A stretch of 52,970 nucleotides of DNA from Acidobacteriota bacterium (GCA_013285705.1 JABDHA010000020.1:1-52970); one strand, 5' to 3'; counted from the stretch's first letter, positions 8,655 to 17,766 are shown. A program made the numbers and translations. Notes: generated from the sequence alone by a model not told the origin.

Positions 8655-8698
8655 AACGATTCCTGTTCTTGTGCCACTAACGGGTGATGCTGAGGCAT

Positions 8699-10108
8699 TC
8701 ACATTCCTGTGGATACTGTGTGGGCGCCTTGCATCTTGCGCGCGGCTTCCACAAAATGGAGAGCCGCTGCCGGCGCGGCGCGGAAGTGAAGGTGGATATA
8801 GCTAGCGAGCACGTTGCCGACGCCGTAACCTTCGTTCTCCTGCTTGTCTGAGAGAGAATAATGAACGCGGTAGTGGGTGTCGGTTTCCGAAATGTTCACC
8901 ATGCGCGAATAGTGAAAACTGTGGCCGCGGATAACCGTGCCTCGTGCGCCGAGGAGACAGTCATCCGTCAGTTCAATCGTGACGTAACCGAATTGTTGCA
9001 GCTTACCAGTCATCTCCATAACAAATGGAAAAACGCCTGCCATTGAATATGCGATGCCATTGGTCATTGTGAGCTGCCGGGAAAGATAAATCATGCCACC
9101 GCATTCGGCATAAATGGGGCGGCCTGACGCGGTGAATGCTCGTATAGAAGCACACATGGCCGCATTCGCGCTGAGTTGCTCGGCGTAGAGCTCCGGATAA
9201 CCGCCGCCGAGATAAAGCGCGTCGATGTTTTCTGGAACCGAGAGATCGTGCAGCGGACTGAAAGGGACAATGACCGCGCCGTGCTGCCGGAGGAGATCGA
9301 AATTGTCCTCATAATAAAAAGAGAAGGCACGATCTCGGGCTACTCCGATGCGAACGCTGCCTGCACCTTCACTTTGCCTGAGCACCGGCTTGGATTGCAG
9401 ATCGAGTCCGCATTCGAAGGAGAGGATGCGATCGACGTCCAGATACTTTTCGGCAAGCTCGCCGAGAGCTTCAATCTGCCTCTCAGTTATCTCAGCCTGG
9501 TCTTCGCGCTCATCCAGTTCTTCTGCCGTCTGTAGGCCGAGATGCCGCTCCGGGATCGCGATAGCGGGATCGCGCGGCAGCCAGCCGAGGACAGGTGTCT
9601 TGCAGACGGAGAGGATCGCCGCTTCGAGCATGCGGAAATGACGATCGCCAGCGACACGATTCAGGATGACTCCAGCGAGAGGCAGTTGCGAGTCGAAGAG
9701 TTCGAAGCCGAGCACGACCGCGGCGATGCTCCGAGCGCTCTTGCTGGCGTCAGCTACGAGTATCACCGGAAGCTCAAGAAGTTTTGCGATTTCTGCGCTG
9801 CTGCCCGATTCTGTGGCGCCATCTTTGCCGTCAAAGAGTCCCATCATGCCTTCAGCGAGAACCGCGTCCGCGCCTTGAGCGGCTTGGCGGAGGACGTCTT
9901 TGTTTGCTTCGAGGCCGAGCATCCAGGTATCGAGGTTGCGTGCGGGCCGTCCCGAGAGTCGGGTGTGGTGGCCGGTGTCAAGGAAGTCGGGGCCGCTTTT
10001 CAAGGCCTGTACGATCAGCCCCCGGCGGCGCATCGCTGCAAGAAGTGCAAGCGTAACGGTGGTTTTGCCGACTCCACTTGCCGTGCCCGCAATGAGAACA
10101 CCCGTCAT
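8699..10108 (-). CDS. cobB: CobB/CbiA, cobyrinate a,c-diamide synthase
   Basis: This ATP- and glutamine-dependent enzyme amidates the a and c side chains of (hydrogeno)cobyrinate. The 469-residue protein has a P-loop at the N-terminus ('GTASGVGKTTVTLALL'), 'ALKSGPDFLDTGHH', a central 'AEGMMGLFDG' motif and a C-terminal class I glutaminase domain with the nucleophile in 'IYAECGGMIYLSRQL' and 'GHSFHYSR' near the end. The start overlaps the cobU stop by 4 bp. It is the earliest pathway step encoded here: the operon can process cobyrinate-level intermediates or later ones, while corrin-ring enzymes would have to be elsewhere. Confidence 0.94.
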   Translation of the reverse strand: MTGVLIAGTASGVGKTTVTLALLAAMRRRGLIVQALKSGPDFLDTGHHTRLSGRPARNLDTWMLGLEANKDVLRQAAQGADAVLAEGMMGLFDGKDGATESGSSAEIAKLLELPVILVADASKSARSIAAVVLGFELFDSQLPLAGVILNRVAGDRHFRMLEAAILSVCKTPVLGWLPRDPAIAIPERHLGLQTAEELDEREDQAEITERQIEALGELAEKYLDVDRILSFECGLDLQSKPVLRQSEGAGSVRIGVARDRAFSFYYEDNFDLLRQHGAVIVPFSPLHDLSVPENIDALYLGGGYPELYAEQLSANAAMCASIRAFTASGRPIYAECGGMIYLSRQLTMTNGIAYSMAGVFPFVMEMTGKLQQFGYVTIELTDDCLLGARGTVIRGHSFHYSRMVNISETDTHYRVHYSLSDKQENEGYGVGNVLASYIHLHFRAAPAAALHFVEAARKMQGAHTVSTGM

Positions 10109-10668
10109 AGCTGTACCTCGGTGTTCACAGAGCCTTTGAGCGCAAGCGGAAGACCTGCGACCATGAGCAGCACGTTATCGGCGAGTGCGGCGACACGCTG
10201 GTTGATCTCACCCACCAGATCTCGAAAGCGACGACCGAGAGGGTAGGCCGGAACAACCCCGCTGCCGACCTCATTCGAAACAAGTACGATCGCACACGGG
10301 ACAGACTTCAGCGCAGTACAGAAAGTGTCAATACGCGACTCGAGACGCTCGGCGTCTTCACCGTCGGCTTCGAGAATATTTGCCGCGAAGAGCGTAAGAC
10401 AATCGATAAGGAGAAGATCACAGTCACCCGCGGCAGACTGTATGGCCCCGGCCAGGTCCAGCGGCTCCTCGATGGTAGCCCAATGCCTGGGCCGCTCGGC
10501 ACGGTGCAATTCGATTTTACGGAGCATCTCTTTATCGTCGCGATGCTCGGCTGTTGCGATGAAGGTCACGCGGCTTGCGCGCCGGGCTAGTTCTTGCGCA
10601 TATCGGCTTTTGCCGCTGCGAACACCACCCAGCACAAGAGTCACGGGCCTGATTTGGATCTGCTGCAT
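10105..10668 (-). CDS. cobU: CobU/CobP, adenosylcobinamide kinase / guanylyltransferase
   Basis: This bifunctional enzyme phosphorylates adenosylcobinamide and transfers GMP from GTP. The P-loop 'LVLGGVRSGKSRYAQELA' is at the N-terminus, followed by 'VTFIATAEHRDDKEM' and 'RIELHRAERPRHWATIEEP'-type sequence with the guanylylated His region. 'LLIDCLTLFAAN' and 'LVSNEVGSGVVP' are also typical. The start is the ATG at 10668, which has GGAG 6 bp upstream and gives a normal family length; an open frame up to 10746 adds an unrelated leader. It is the first gene of the operon, about 145 bp downstream of the cobalamin riboswitch. Confidence 0.94.
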   Translation of the reverse strand: MQQIQIRPVTLVLGGVRSGKSRYAQELARRASRVTFIATAEHRDDKEMLRKIELHRAERPRHWATIEEPLDLAGAIQSAAGDCDLLLIDCLTLFAANILEADGEDAERLESRIDTFCTALKSVPCAIVLVSNEVGSGVVPAYPLGRRFRDLVGEINQRVAALADNVLLMVAGLPLALKGSVNTEVQL

Positions 10669-10811
10669 ATATCGCTCCAGGCATCCGGGCACAAAAATGT
10701 GCTGACGACAGAGCGGGAATGGATTCGTAGGCAGCCGCCACAGCACCCAGAAGACGAATGCGTGTGGATATGCTCTTCAACTCTCCCATCGAAGTTGAAT
10801 GAAGCCCGATT

Positions 10812-10962
10812 CATCTGGCCGGTCTCCTGACTTGCGCTTCATCGAGATTGAGCTGCCTTCCCAGAACCTTCGTCCCAGTGGCTTGACGCGAAGTGCCAAT
10901 CTCTCTGCGCTTACAGTTACGGGGTAGTGACGGAATCTCACCGTCTTCCCGAACACCAGATG
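10812..10962 (-). promoter_or_regulatory. Cobalamin (B12) riboswitch
   Basis: Read on the minus strand, the region shows the B12-box features of adenosylcobalamin riboswitches: GCCACTG (10,876-10,882), a CGGTGAGATTCCG-type segment, CCCCGTAACTGTAAG, and AAGTCAGGAGACCGGCC at the 3' end. The closing stem P1 is formed by CCAGATG (10,956-10,962) and CATCTGG (10,812-10,818). It precedes an entire cobalamin operon, so it should lower expression when B12 is plentiful. Between the aptamer and cobU a hairpin of TTCAACT with AGTTGAA (10,776-10,799) can form without a U-run, so control may act at translation rather than by termination; that part is inference. Confidence 0.95.
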
Positions 10963-10967
10963 ATTGA

Positions 10968-10997
10968 AAGATACCCCGGAGCTTGGAGCAAGGTCAA
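10968..10997 (-). promoter_or_regulatory. Putative sigma70 promoter of the cobalamin operon
   Basis: On the minus strand a -35-like TTGACC (10,992-10,997) and a -10-like TATCTT (10,968-10,973) are separated by 18 bp. Transcription would start near 10,961, which falls exactly on the first bases of riboswitch stem P1. This agreement is the main support. The -10 matches the consensus at four of six positions. Confidence 0.55.
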
Positions 10998-11076
10998 CGT
11001 GCCGCGATATTCCCCGCGATATTCTTTGTGTCGAGAGTTACGCCCTGCAAGCCACTGGATAGCCTAATCTGTATGC

Positions 11077-12141
11077 ATGATCGATAGGACGATTCGTGTT
11101 GGATTAATCGGTTACGGCTTTGCCGGAAAGACTTTTCATGCTCCACTTATCCACTCGGTGCCGGGCCTTGCTCTGAGTTTAGTAGGGTCGAGCAAACGCG
11201 AGGCCCTACAGGCAAAATATCCCGGGGTCATTGTCTGCTCCGCTACGGAAGTGCCCACACACCCGGACGTCGATCTCGTCGTGATCGCCAGCCCGAATGA
11301 GAGCCATTTTCCTCTTGCCGCCGCTGCCTTGCGCGCAGGGAAAGATGTTGTCATTGATAAACCTTTTACCGTGACGCTTGCTGAGGCTCGATCGCTCGCA
11401 GAGATTGCAAGACAGCATAACCGGCTCCTTTCGGTCTTCCACAACCGGCGATGGGATAGCGAAATTCTTGCTACGAAGGCCATTCTGCAAACCGGTGTGC
11501 TCGGCGAAGTATCCCACTATGAGTCCCATCTGGATCGCTTTCGTCCGGTCGTGCGCCAGCGCTGGCGCGAAGACCCAGGTCCGGGCGCGGGATTGTGGTT
11601 TGATCTTGGACCTCATCTCATCGATCAGGCATTGCACCTGTTCGGACTTCCGCATTCAGTGAATGCCAGCTTCGGAATCCTGCGCGAAGGTGGATTGACG
11701 GATGATTGGGCCCACGTGCAGCTTAACTACGATCGCCTTCGTGTCATCCTTCATGCCTCGTTGCTGGTATCGGGCGGTGGTCCTCGTTCCGTGCTTCACG
11801 GCACGCGTGGCAGCTGGGCAAAGTTCGGTGCAGACGTACAAGAGCGGCAGCTTATGAGCGGAATGCTTCCTGATGATCCAAATTTCGGCTATGACCCGAA
11901 TCCTGGCATTGTGTACGACGGGGCGACTGGCGAGCAGACCGAAGTGCCGTCACCGGTAGGGAACCAGAGCGGGTACTATGCTGGAATCAGAGACGCAATC
12001 CTTGCTAAATGCCCGATTCCCGTGCCAGTAAAGAATGCCATTGCCGGTATGGCCATTCTCGAGACATCATTTGAATCAGGAGCCAGAGGTCAGGTGCTGC
12101 CCTTGCCGCTGACGTCAGAAGAGCGTGCTCAATGGGAATAG
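11077..12141 (+). CDS. Gfo/Idh/MocA family NAD(P)-dependent oxidoreductase
   Basis: The 354-residue protein begins with a Rossmann nucleotide-binding motif ('VGLIGYGFAGKTFHAPLI'), followed by 'VDLVVIASPNESHFPLA' and 'GKDVVIDKPFTVT', the family's E/DKP motif with the catalytic lysine. 'SVFHNRRWDSEILATK' and 'WFDLGPHLIDQALHLFG' belong to the C-terminal alpha/beta domain that binds the sugar-like substrate. The pattern is closest to the YdgJ/GFO subgroup. The exact substrate cannot be read from the sequence. It is divergent from the cobalamin operon, with about 115 bp between its start and the riboswitch; an alternative ATG lies 4 bp upstream in another frame. Confidence 0.88.
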   Translation: MIDRTIRVGLIGYGFAGKTFHAPLIHSVPGLALSLVGSSKREALQAKYPGVIVCSATEVPTHPDVDLVVIASPNESHFPLAAAALRAGKDVVIDKPFTVTLAEARSLAEIARQHNRLLSVFHNRRWDSEILATKAILQTGVLGEVSHYESHLDRFRPVVRQRWREDPGPGAGLWFDLGPHLIDQALHLFGLPHSVNASFGILREGGLTDDWAHVQLNYDRLRVILHASLLVSGGGPRSVLHGTRGSWAKFGADVQERQLMSGMLPDDPNFGYDPNPGIVYDGATGEQTEVPSPVGNQSGYYAGIRDAILAKCPIPVPVKNAIAGMAILETSFESGARGQVLPLPLTSEERAQWE

Positions 12142-12391
12142 CCAGTCGTAACCGTCCGAAATGCTCCCGAAAGCTCTGAGGTAAGGCGAATGCCTGACTT
12201 TGGATTTTTGACGATATAAACTCCTGTGCCCGGCGCTAACCGCCTTCCTTGTAACACTTTGGCTTGCGGTCGTGACTCATAGGCAACAAAACACTTGCAA
12301 TCCCACATCTCACCGGAATTACGATATTTCAGTCTGCCTGACGAGTTACACCCCTCCCCCACGTATGTATGCAGAGACGAGGATTTCCCGT

Positions 12392-12637
12392 ATGGAATCG
12401 TGCGCGAAATGTTCAATTTTTCGAGCAAGATGGTTTGAGGCAAAGGAGAACACAGCGAAAGCTATGGAACAATATGGCAGCTTGGCAGTTGAGACATCGC
12501 TTGCGCTGACAGCGGAAATCAAAGCCCGTCAAAAGTGGGTGGCTCACTGTGCCGGATGCGACGATGGAACTGCCGAACTTCTGCAACTGCTCTCGGCCGA
12601 CAGGCACAAATCTGAGAACAAGGTGCTTGGCCTCTGA
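12392..12637 (+). CDS. Small hypothetical protein with two CxxC pairs
   Basis: An 81-residue protein I do not recognise. It starts at an ATG with GAGG about 9 bp upstream; the frame is open further 5', but the upstream part looks non-coding. The protein has 'ESCAKCSIF' near the N-terminus, a predicted long helix ('RWFEAKENTAKAMEQYG'), then 'KWVAHCAGCDDG'. Two CxxC pairs at the ends of a helical segment could bind metal or form disulfides; this is inference. It lies 41 bp before the pyrophosphatase gene on the same strand. Confidence 0.45.
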   Translation: MESCAKCSIFRARWFEAKENTAKAMEQYGSLAVETSLALTAEIKARQKWVAHCAGCDDGTAELLQLLSADRHKSENKVLGL

Positions 12638-12678
12638 ACGATATTGCATACAACGGCTGCGCTCAACCTTCCATCTGA

Positions 12679-13224
12679 ATGCAAAGACCTATGAAATCAT
12701 TGGCCGATCCAACTAGATTGAAGCCGATCAGCAAGAAAGATGGATTTCTCCAGGTAATCATTGAGACGCCTGCCGGAAGTCGAAACAAGTTTGCATTCGA
12801 TCCGGACCAGGGGATCTTTTCTCTCAAGAAGGTCCTTCCAGCCGGCATGGTATTTCCGTATGACTTCGGCTTCCTGCCGCAAACTCTTGCGCCTGATGGC
12901 GACCCAATCGACGTTTTATTGCTCATGGACGAGCCTGCGTTCCCTGGCTGTGCAGTTCTTGCCCGTCTCATCGGAGTCATCGAAGGTGAGCAGCTCGATG
13001 GCAAGGAAAAGATCAGGAACGACAGGCTGGTCGCCGTTGCCGAAGCGAACCACATGTATGCCAACATTCGAAAGCTGAAGGATCTTCCGGACAAATGGGT
13101 GAAAGAACTACAAGACTTTTTCGTGAACTATCACAGTCTTGAGGGCAAGAAGTATCGCCTTCTGGGATGTAAGGGAGCGGATGCCGCTCTGCGCCTTATC
13201 AAAAAAGCCCAAAAAGCCGCTTAA
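12679..13224 (+). CDS. ppa: Inorganic pyrophosphatase (family I)
   Basis: The 181-residue protein hydrolyses pyrophosphate to phosphate. It has the family I pattern: 'IETPAGSRNKFAFDPDQG' with Lys and Glu contacts, 'LPAGMVFPYDFGFLPQT' and the metal-binding signature 'DGDPIDVLLLMDEPAFPG', plus 'NDRLVAVAE' with another metal-binding Asp and 'FFVNYHSLEGKKYR' near the C-terminus. The N-terminus is ambiguous between 12,679 and an ATG 12 bp later. No operon partner is evident; the next gene starts about 250 bp downstream. Confidence 0.9.
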   Translation: MQRPMKSLADPTRLKPISKKDGFLQVIIETPAGSRNKFAFDPDQGIFSLKKVLPAGMVFPYDFGFLPQTLAPDGDPIDVLLLMDEPAFPGCAVLARLIGVIEGEQLDGKEKIRNDRLVAVAEANHMYANIRKLKDLPDKWVKELQDFFVNYHSLEGKKYRLLGCKGADAALRLIKKAQKAA

Positions 13225-13470
13225 AACACCTCATTTTGGCAGGTAGCCTGTCTGTTTACTTGTAAGCAGCCGTGAGAAAACGTGCGCCAATTGCCCTTTT
13301 CCTGAAATAACAGCGGCTTTCGAAGGCATCGAGATATACCTTGCAGAGATTGTCGGCGTCGTGGTGCGAGCACAACCGGTTTACACAGGAGGAATCGAGC
13401 AAGCCCGATATTAGAATAGCTGCACGGCATCAGAGGGAGCAGAATACCAACGGCGGAGAGCGTAAAACGA

Positions 13471-14610
13471 ATGGAGAAGCAAGCTTTTAAGGAGCGCGTC
13501 GATCGGTTCTGGCAACGCGTGACCGAGGGCATGCAGCTCAGCCAGCTTTGGGCGCAGTTTCGCAAGGATGCTCATTCCAGCTACCGCCTCTATTCCCAGG
13601 AGGTCGATGCCACCCGCGTTGCTGGCGTGCCCCACAGCAAACACGTCTTTAGCGTGGCCAGGCAGTTCTTCTGGGCAATTTTAGAAAAGCTCACGCCAGC
13701 CCGCCGTGTTTTGCTGCTCATCGCTTTGGTGCTGATTATCGTTCCCGGCGGTGAATGGAGCTGGACTGCTGGCTCAGGCCAAGTGAAAGTGTTCGCTCTG
13801 GATTTCCACTTCTATGGCGGCCTGTTGATGTTCGCGCTGCTGATTCTGGAAGTCGCCGACCGGGTCGTGATGAAGCGCGACCTTCAAATCGCGAAAGAGA
13901 TTCAGGTATGGCTGCTCCCGGCAAATCCTCCACAAGTGCCCGGCCTGGAGATCGCATTTGCCACGCGTCCCGCCAATACCGTAGCCGGAGATTATTATGA
14001 TGTTTTTGCCCGGCCACGTCTCGATGCAGGCAGCACCACATTTCTGATTGCTATAGCGGATGTTGCAGGGAAGAGCATCCCCGCGGCTCTACTGATGGCG
14101 ACATTCCAGGCGAGCTTAAAGACTCTTAGCGGCACGTCCGGGCCGCTGACGGAATTAGTAGACCGGATGAACCGCTACGCCTGCAGCAACAGCCAGAACG
14201 GCCGCCGTTTTACCACCGCCTTTATTGCCGAGTTCGATCCTGTGTCGCGTCGCTTGACCTATGTCAATGCCGGACACAACAACCCGATTCTCCGCCGCCG
14301 GTCAGGTTCTATTGAGCGGCTCGATATTGGAGGAATGCCGCTTGGCATTATGGAAGATGCTCACTACCAATCAGGCGAAGTGATGATGGAGAGCGGCGAT
14401 TGGCTGGTGGCCTTCACCGATGGAGTGGTCGAGGCGGAGAACAGTCTTCAACAAGAATATGGCGAAGAGCGCTTCATTACGATGCTGCATTCCGGCGTGA
14501 TGCTGGCTCCGGCTATGCTGTTGAATAGCATCCTCGTCGATCTTGACCGGTTCGTCGGGAACGCGCCGCAACATGACGATGTCACCTGCATGCTGCTGCA
14601 CATGCCCTAG
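13471..14610 (+). CDS. Membrane PP2C/SpoIIE-family serine phosphatase
   Basis: A 379-residue protein with two hydrophobic segments at about residues 72-91 ('RVLLLIALVLIIVPGGEWSW' region) and 110-127 ('FYGGLLMFALLILEVADR'), followed by a C-terminal SpoIIE/RsbU-type phosphatase domain. Motifs seen are 'EIQVWLLPANPPQVPGLEIA', 'ANTVAGDYYDVF' (metal-binding Asp), 'IADVAGKSIPAALLMA', 'TYVNAGHNNPILRR', 'GDWLVAFTDGVVEAEN' and 'HDDVTCMLLHMP'. Such enzymes often dephosphorylate anti-sigma-factor antagonists in partner-switching systems. No anti-sigma kinase or STAS protein is next to it, so its partner is unknown. It converges with the RND transporter gene, leaving 17 bp between the stops. Confidence 0.88.
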   Translation: MEKQAFKERVDRFWQRVTEGMQLSQLWAQFRKDAHSSYRLYSQEVDATRVAGVPHSKHVFSVARQFFWAILEKLTPARRVLLLIALVLIIVPGGEWSWTAGSGQVKVFALDFHFYGGLLMFALLILEVADRVVMKRDLQIAKEIQVWLLPANPPQVPGLEIAFATRPANTVAGDYYDVFARPRLDAGSTTFLIAIADVAGKSIPAALLMATFQASLKTLSGTSGPLTELVDRMNRYACSNSQNGRRFTTAFIAEFDPVSRRLTYVNAGHNNPILRRRSGSIERLDIGGMPLGIMEDAHYQSGEVMMESGDWLVAFTDGVVEAENSLQQEYGEERFITMLHSGVMLAPAMLLNSILVDLDRFVGNAPQHDDVTCMLLHMP

Positions 14611-14627
14611 CAGTTTGCCTGTCTGCA

Positions 14628-17600
14628 TCACATGGAAATCGTGCTGTCCCAGGATTGTTCCAGCGCTGGGGTCACATCGTGTGTTTTCTCTATACTCTTT
14701 CGGTGGAAGCGATGGAGATAGAGATAGATGACCGGTGTGACATAAAGCGTCAGCGATTGCGAAAGAAGGAGCCCTCCAACCACTGCGATGCCGAGGGGGC
14801 GACGTGCCTCGCCGCCTACCCCGCTTCCGAACGCGATCGGAAGCGCTCCCAGGAGGGCAGCCATCGTGGTCATCATAATCGGACGAAAGCGTTGGAGACA
14901 GCCTTGATAGATTGCATCCTTCGGATTCAAATCTTCCTTACGTTCCGCGTCGAGTGCGAAATCGACAATCATGATGGCATTCTTCTTCACGATGCCGATC
15001 AACAAAATGATCCCAAGGAAAGAATAGAGATTAAGATCCTGGCCAAACAACAGCAGCGTAAGCAGTGCGCCGATAGCGGCCGGTGGCAGCCCGGAGAGAA
15101 TTGTAATCGGATGAATGAAACTCTCGTAAAGCATTCCGAGAACGAGATAGATCACCATCACCGCGATAACAAGCAAAAGACCCAAACCTTTCAACGAACT
15201 CTGGAATTGAGCGGCAGTCCCTTGGAAAGCGAAGTTCATAGTCGCCGGCATGCCGATCTCTCCCGCTGCTTGCCGGACAATCTTCGTTGCAGTATCGAGA
15301 GAGACCCTGGGCTTGAGATCGAACTGAAACGTTACAGCAGGGAATTGCCCCACATGATTCACTCTCAATGGCGCTACTGTCTGTGTCAGTGTAGTGACTG
15401 CGGAGAGTGGAACGAGTTGGCCTGTATTTGATCGTATGTACAAGCCTCCTATTGCTTCAGGATCACGCTGGTATTGGTTCGCAACTTCCAGGATGACGTC
15501 GTACTGCTCGGACGCAACCGTGATCGTGTTTGCGCGCCTGTTTCCGTAGGCATCGTAAAGAGTGTTGGCGATCTTCTCCGGATCGACATTCAGCGACATG
15601 GCCAGATCGCGCCGTATATCCACATTTACACGTGGCGCATCCATTTCGAGATCACTGGATACGTTCGCTAACTCAGGCAGGGATTGCAGCTTCGCTTTCA
15701 GCTTAGGCGCCCATCGATACAATTCTTCGGCATCCGGCCCTTCCAGCGCAGCAGAATATTGAGAGCGCCCTTCATTCTGCCCCAGGCTCAAAAAATTCCC
15801 CTGCCGGAGATATACATTGAGGCCGGGAATCTTATTGAGCTGCTTCTGCAGATCAGCGATGATGATCTGCACATTCGGCCTGCGCCTGTCAGCCACGAGG
15901 TTGACATGGAACCAGCCCGAGTTCTGGGATTCAACGCCGGATAGATTGCTTTCCATCCATGGAAGCGTCGCGAGAATCTTATTCACCTCGTGACCGTAAG
16001 CGATCATTCGGTCGAAAGAGTTGTCCTGGGAGGCTTCGAGACGCCCGGAGAAGTAGCCGACGTCTACCGCAGGCATGAAACCTTTCGGCATTACGACGAA
16101 AAGGTAGACGGTGAGTGCAGTCATCGCAATGCTGGCGAGCATCGTCGCGCGCTGGTGCCGCAACACAATGTCCAGGGATCGCCGATAGACGTTTTCCATC
16201 GCTGCATAGAGCCGTTCCGAATGCTTTTGGAACCAGTTATCAGCCTGCTCTCGTGAGCTTAGAAAGCGGCTGCAAAGCATGGGAGTCAGCGTCAGCGCAG
16301 TCAGGCCCGAGAGGAGGATAGACACGGAGATCGTAACTGCGAATTCGCGAAGCAGCCGTCCCAGCACTCCATTGAGAAAGACGATCGGCAGAAAGACAGC
16401 CACGAGGGAAATGGTCATCGAAATGATTGTGAAGCCTACCTCATTCGCGCCATCTAAGGCGGACTGTAATGGCGTTTTACCCATCTCACGATGACGTACG
16501 ATGTTCTCGATCATGACGATTGCATCGTCCACGATAAACCCCACAGAGAGCGTGATCGCCATCATGGAAAACATGTCGACGGAATAGTTAAGCAGACGCA
16601 TGACGACGAACGTGCCAAGGATCGATATGGGAATCGTCGCACTTGCGATGATGGTCGAAGACGCCGTGCCAAGAAATACAAAAATCACCAGCACGACCAG
16701 GCAGATCGTCAGGATGAGAGTTCTATTGACCTCTGCAATAGAATCGCGGACCATGTCAGCGTCGTCGGCAACCTTCCCGAAGGAGACGCCTGGAGGCATG
16801 GAGTCTCTCAGCGTGAGAATCACAGCTTTCACGTGATCAGCCACTTCCACGGTGTTTGCGCCAGGCTGTTTCCGGATGGCAAGAATGACGCTGCGCTGTC
16901 CGTTAATCCAGAATGTGCGTTTGACATTGTTTGAGCTGTTGAAGACAGTAGCAACCTGATCCAGCCGGAGAGGAACGCCATCCCTGTAAGCTACGACTAA
17001 TTGTGAAAACTGCGATGCAGTATTGAGTTGGCTATTCGCCTGAAGCGAATAATCCCTGGCGTCGCCATACAACGTACCGGTAGGGAGATTGGCGCTGTTC
17101 GTGGTGAGCGCCGTACGAACCTGCTCGAGATCCAGGCCATATGCGGCCAGCCTTGCTGGATCAGCCTGCACGCGGATCGCAGGTTGTTCGGGACCATACA
17201 CCTGTACCTGTGAAACTCCGTTCACCATGGAGACTCGCTTGGCAAATATCTGGCTGGCATATTTTGCAAAATCGTCGAACGCCATGGTCTTCGAAGACAT
17301 CTCCAGCCACAAAATCGGATCTTCCGCTGGATTTACCTTGGAATAAGAAGGCGGCGAGGGCATGTTTACTGGCAGCGAGCCAGCCGCGCGAGAGATCGCA
17401 GCCTGCACATCCTGCGCGGCTGCATCCACACTGCGATTCAGATCGAACTGAAGCGTAACGTCAGTCTCTCCGACGGAACTTGAGGACGTCATATTTTCGA
17501 TGCCCGGGATCATCGAGAACTCGCTTTCCAGCGGAGTCGCGACCGTCGCTGCCATGGCATCAGGATTTGCACCGGGCAATACAGCCTGCACCCGAATGGT

Positions 17601-17729
17601 CGGGTACTCGACTTCCGGAAGATTGCTGACGGGAAGCGAAAAGTAGCTTAAAAAACCAAACCCGGCGATCGCCGCGATCCATAGCGTCGTGGTGGTAGGG
17701 CGATGGATGAAGAAGCCTGTAAATCGCAT
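14628..17729 (-). CDS. RND efflux transporter, HAE1/MdtB-type inner-membrane pump
   Basis: The 1033-residue length and architecture fit AcrB/MdtB-type pumps: an N-terminal helix after 'FFIHRPTTTTLWIAAIAGFG', a large periplasmic loop starting with 'LPEVEYPTIRVQAVLPGANP' and 'ESEFSMIPGIENMTSSSS', the proton-relay segment 'SVGFIVDDAIVMIENIVRH' with two adjacent Asp residues, a second periplasmic loop, and 'LPPAAIGALLTLLLFGQDLN' and 'GIVKKNAIMIVDFALDAE' in the C-terminal half. It would form a tripartite drug or lipid-like compound exporter with the adaptor encoded 37 bp upstream; no outer-membrane TolC-like gene is in the window. Confidence 0.93.
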   Translation of the reverse strand: MRFTGFFIHRPTTTTLWIAAIAGFGFLSYFSLPVSNLPEVEYPTIRVQAVLPGANPDAMAATVATPLESEFSMIPGIENMTSSSSVGETDVTLQFDLNRSVDAAAQDVQAAISRAAGSLPVNMPSPPSYSKVNPAEDPILWLEMSSKTMAFDDFAKYASQIFAKRVSMVNGVSQVQVYGPEQPAIRVQADPARLAAYGLDLEQVRTALTTNSANLPTGTLYGDARDYSLQANSQLNTASQFSQLVVAYRDGVPLRLDQVATVFNSSNNVKRTFWINGQRSVILAIRKQPGANTVEVADHVKAVILTLRDSMPPGVSFGKVADDADMVRDSIAEVNRTLILTICLVVLVIFVFLGTASSTIIASATIPISILGTFVVMRLLNYSVDMFSMMAITLSVGFIVDDAIVMIENIVRHREMGKTPLQSALDGANEVGFTIISMTISLVAVFLPIVFLNGVLGRLLREFAVTISVSILLSGLTALTLTPMLCSRFLSSREQADNWFQKHSERLYAAMENVYRRSLDIVLRHQRATMLASIAMTALTVYLFVVMPKGFMPAVDVGYFSGRLEASQDNSFDRMIAYGHEVNKILATLPWMESNLSGVESQNSGWFHVNLVADRRRPNVQIIIADLQKQLNKIPGLNVYLRQGNFLSLGQNEGRSQYSAALEGPDAEELYRWAPKLKAKLQSLPELANVSSDLEMDAPRVNVDIRRDLAMSLNVDPEKIANTLYDAYGNRRANTITVASEQYDVILEVANQYQRDPEAIGGLYIRSNTGQLVPLSAVTTLTQTVAPLRVNHVGQFPAVTFQFDLKPRVSLDTATKIVRQAAGEIGMPATMNFAFQGTAAQFQSSLKGLGLLLVIAVMVIYLVLGMLYESFIHPITILSGLPPAAIGALLTLLLFGQDLNLYSFLGIILLIGIVKKNAIMIVDFALDAERKEDLNPKDAIYQGCLQRFRPIMMTTMAALLGALPIAFGSGVGGEARRPLGIAVVGGLLLSQSLTLYVTPVIYLYLHRFHRKSIEKTHDVTPALEQSWDSTISM

Positions 17730-17766
17730 AGCAGCTACCCTCGCATAACCTGAAATTGAGCGCGCT

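Noticed and set aside
10669-10789. Leader frames upstream of cobU, including a start at 10,746 and a separate frame from 10,789
   Set aside because: They lie in the riboswitch leader, have no family similarity, and the ATG at 10,668 has a proper ribosome-binding site.
12129-12443. Minus-strand frame of 104 residues
   Set aside because: No ribosome-binding site or motif; overlaps the end of the oxidoreductase gene and the small double-CxxC gene.
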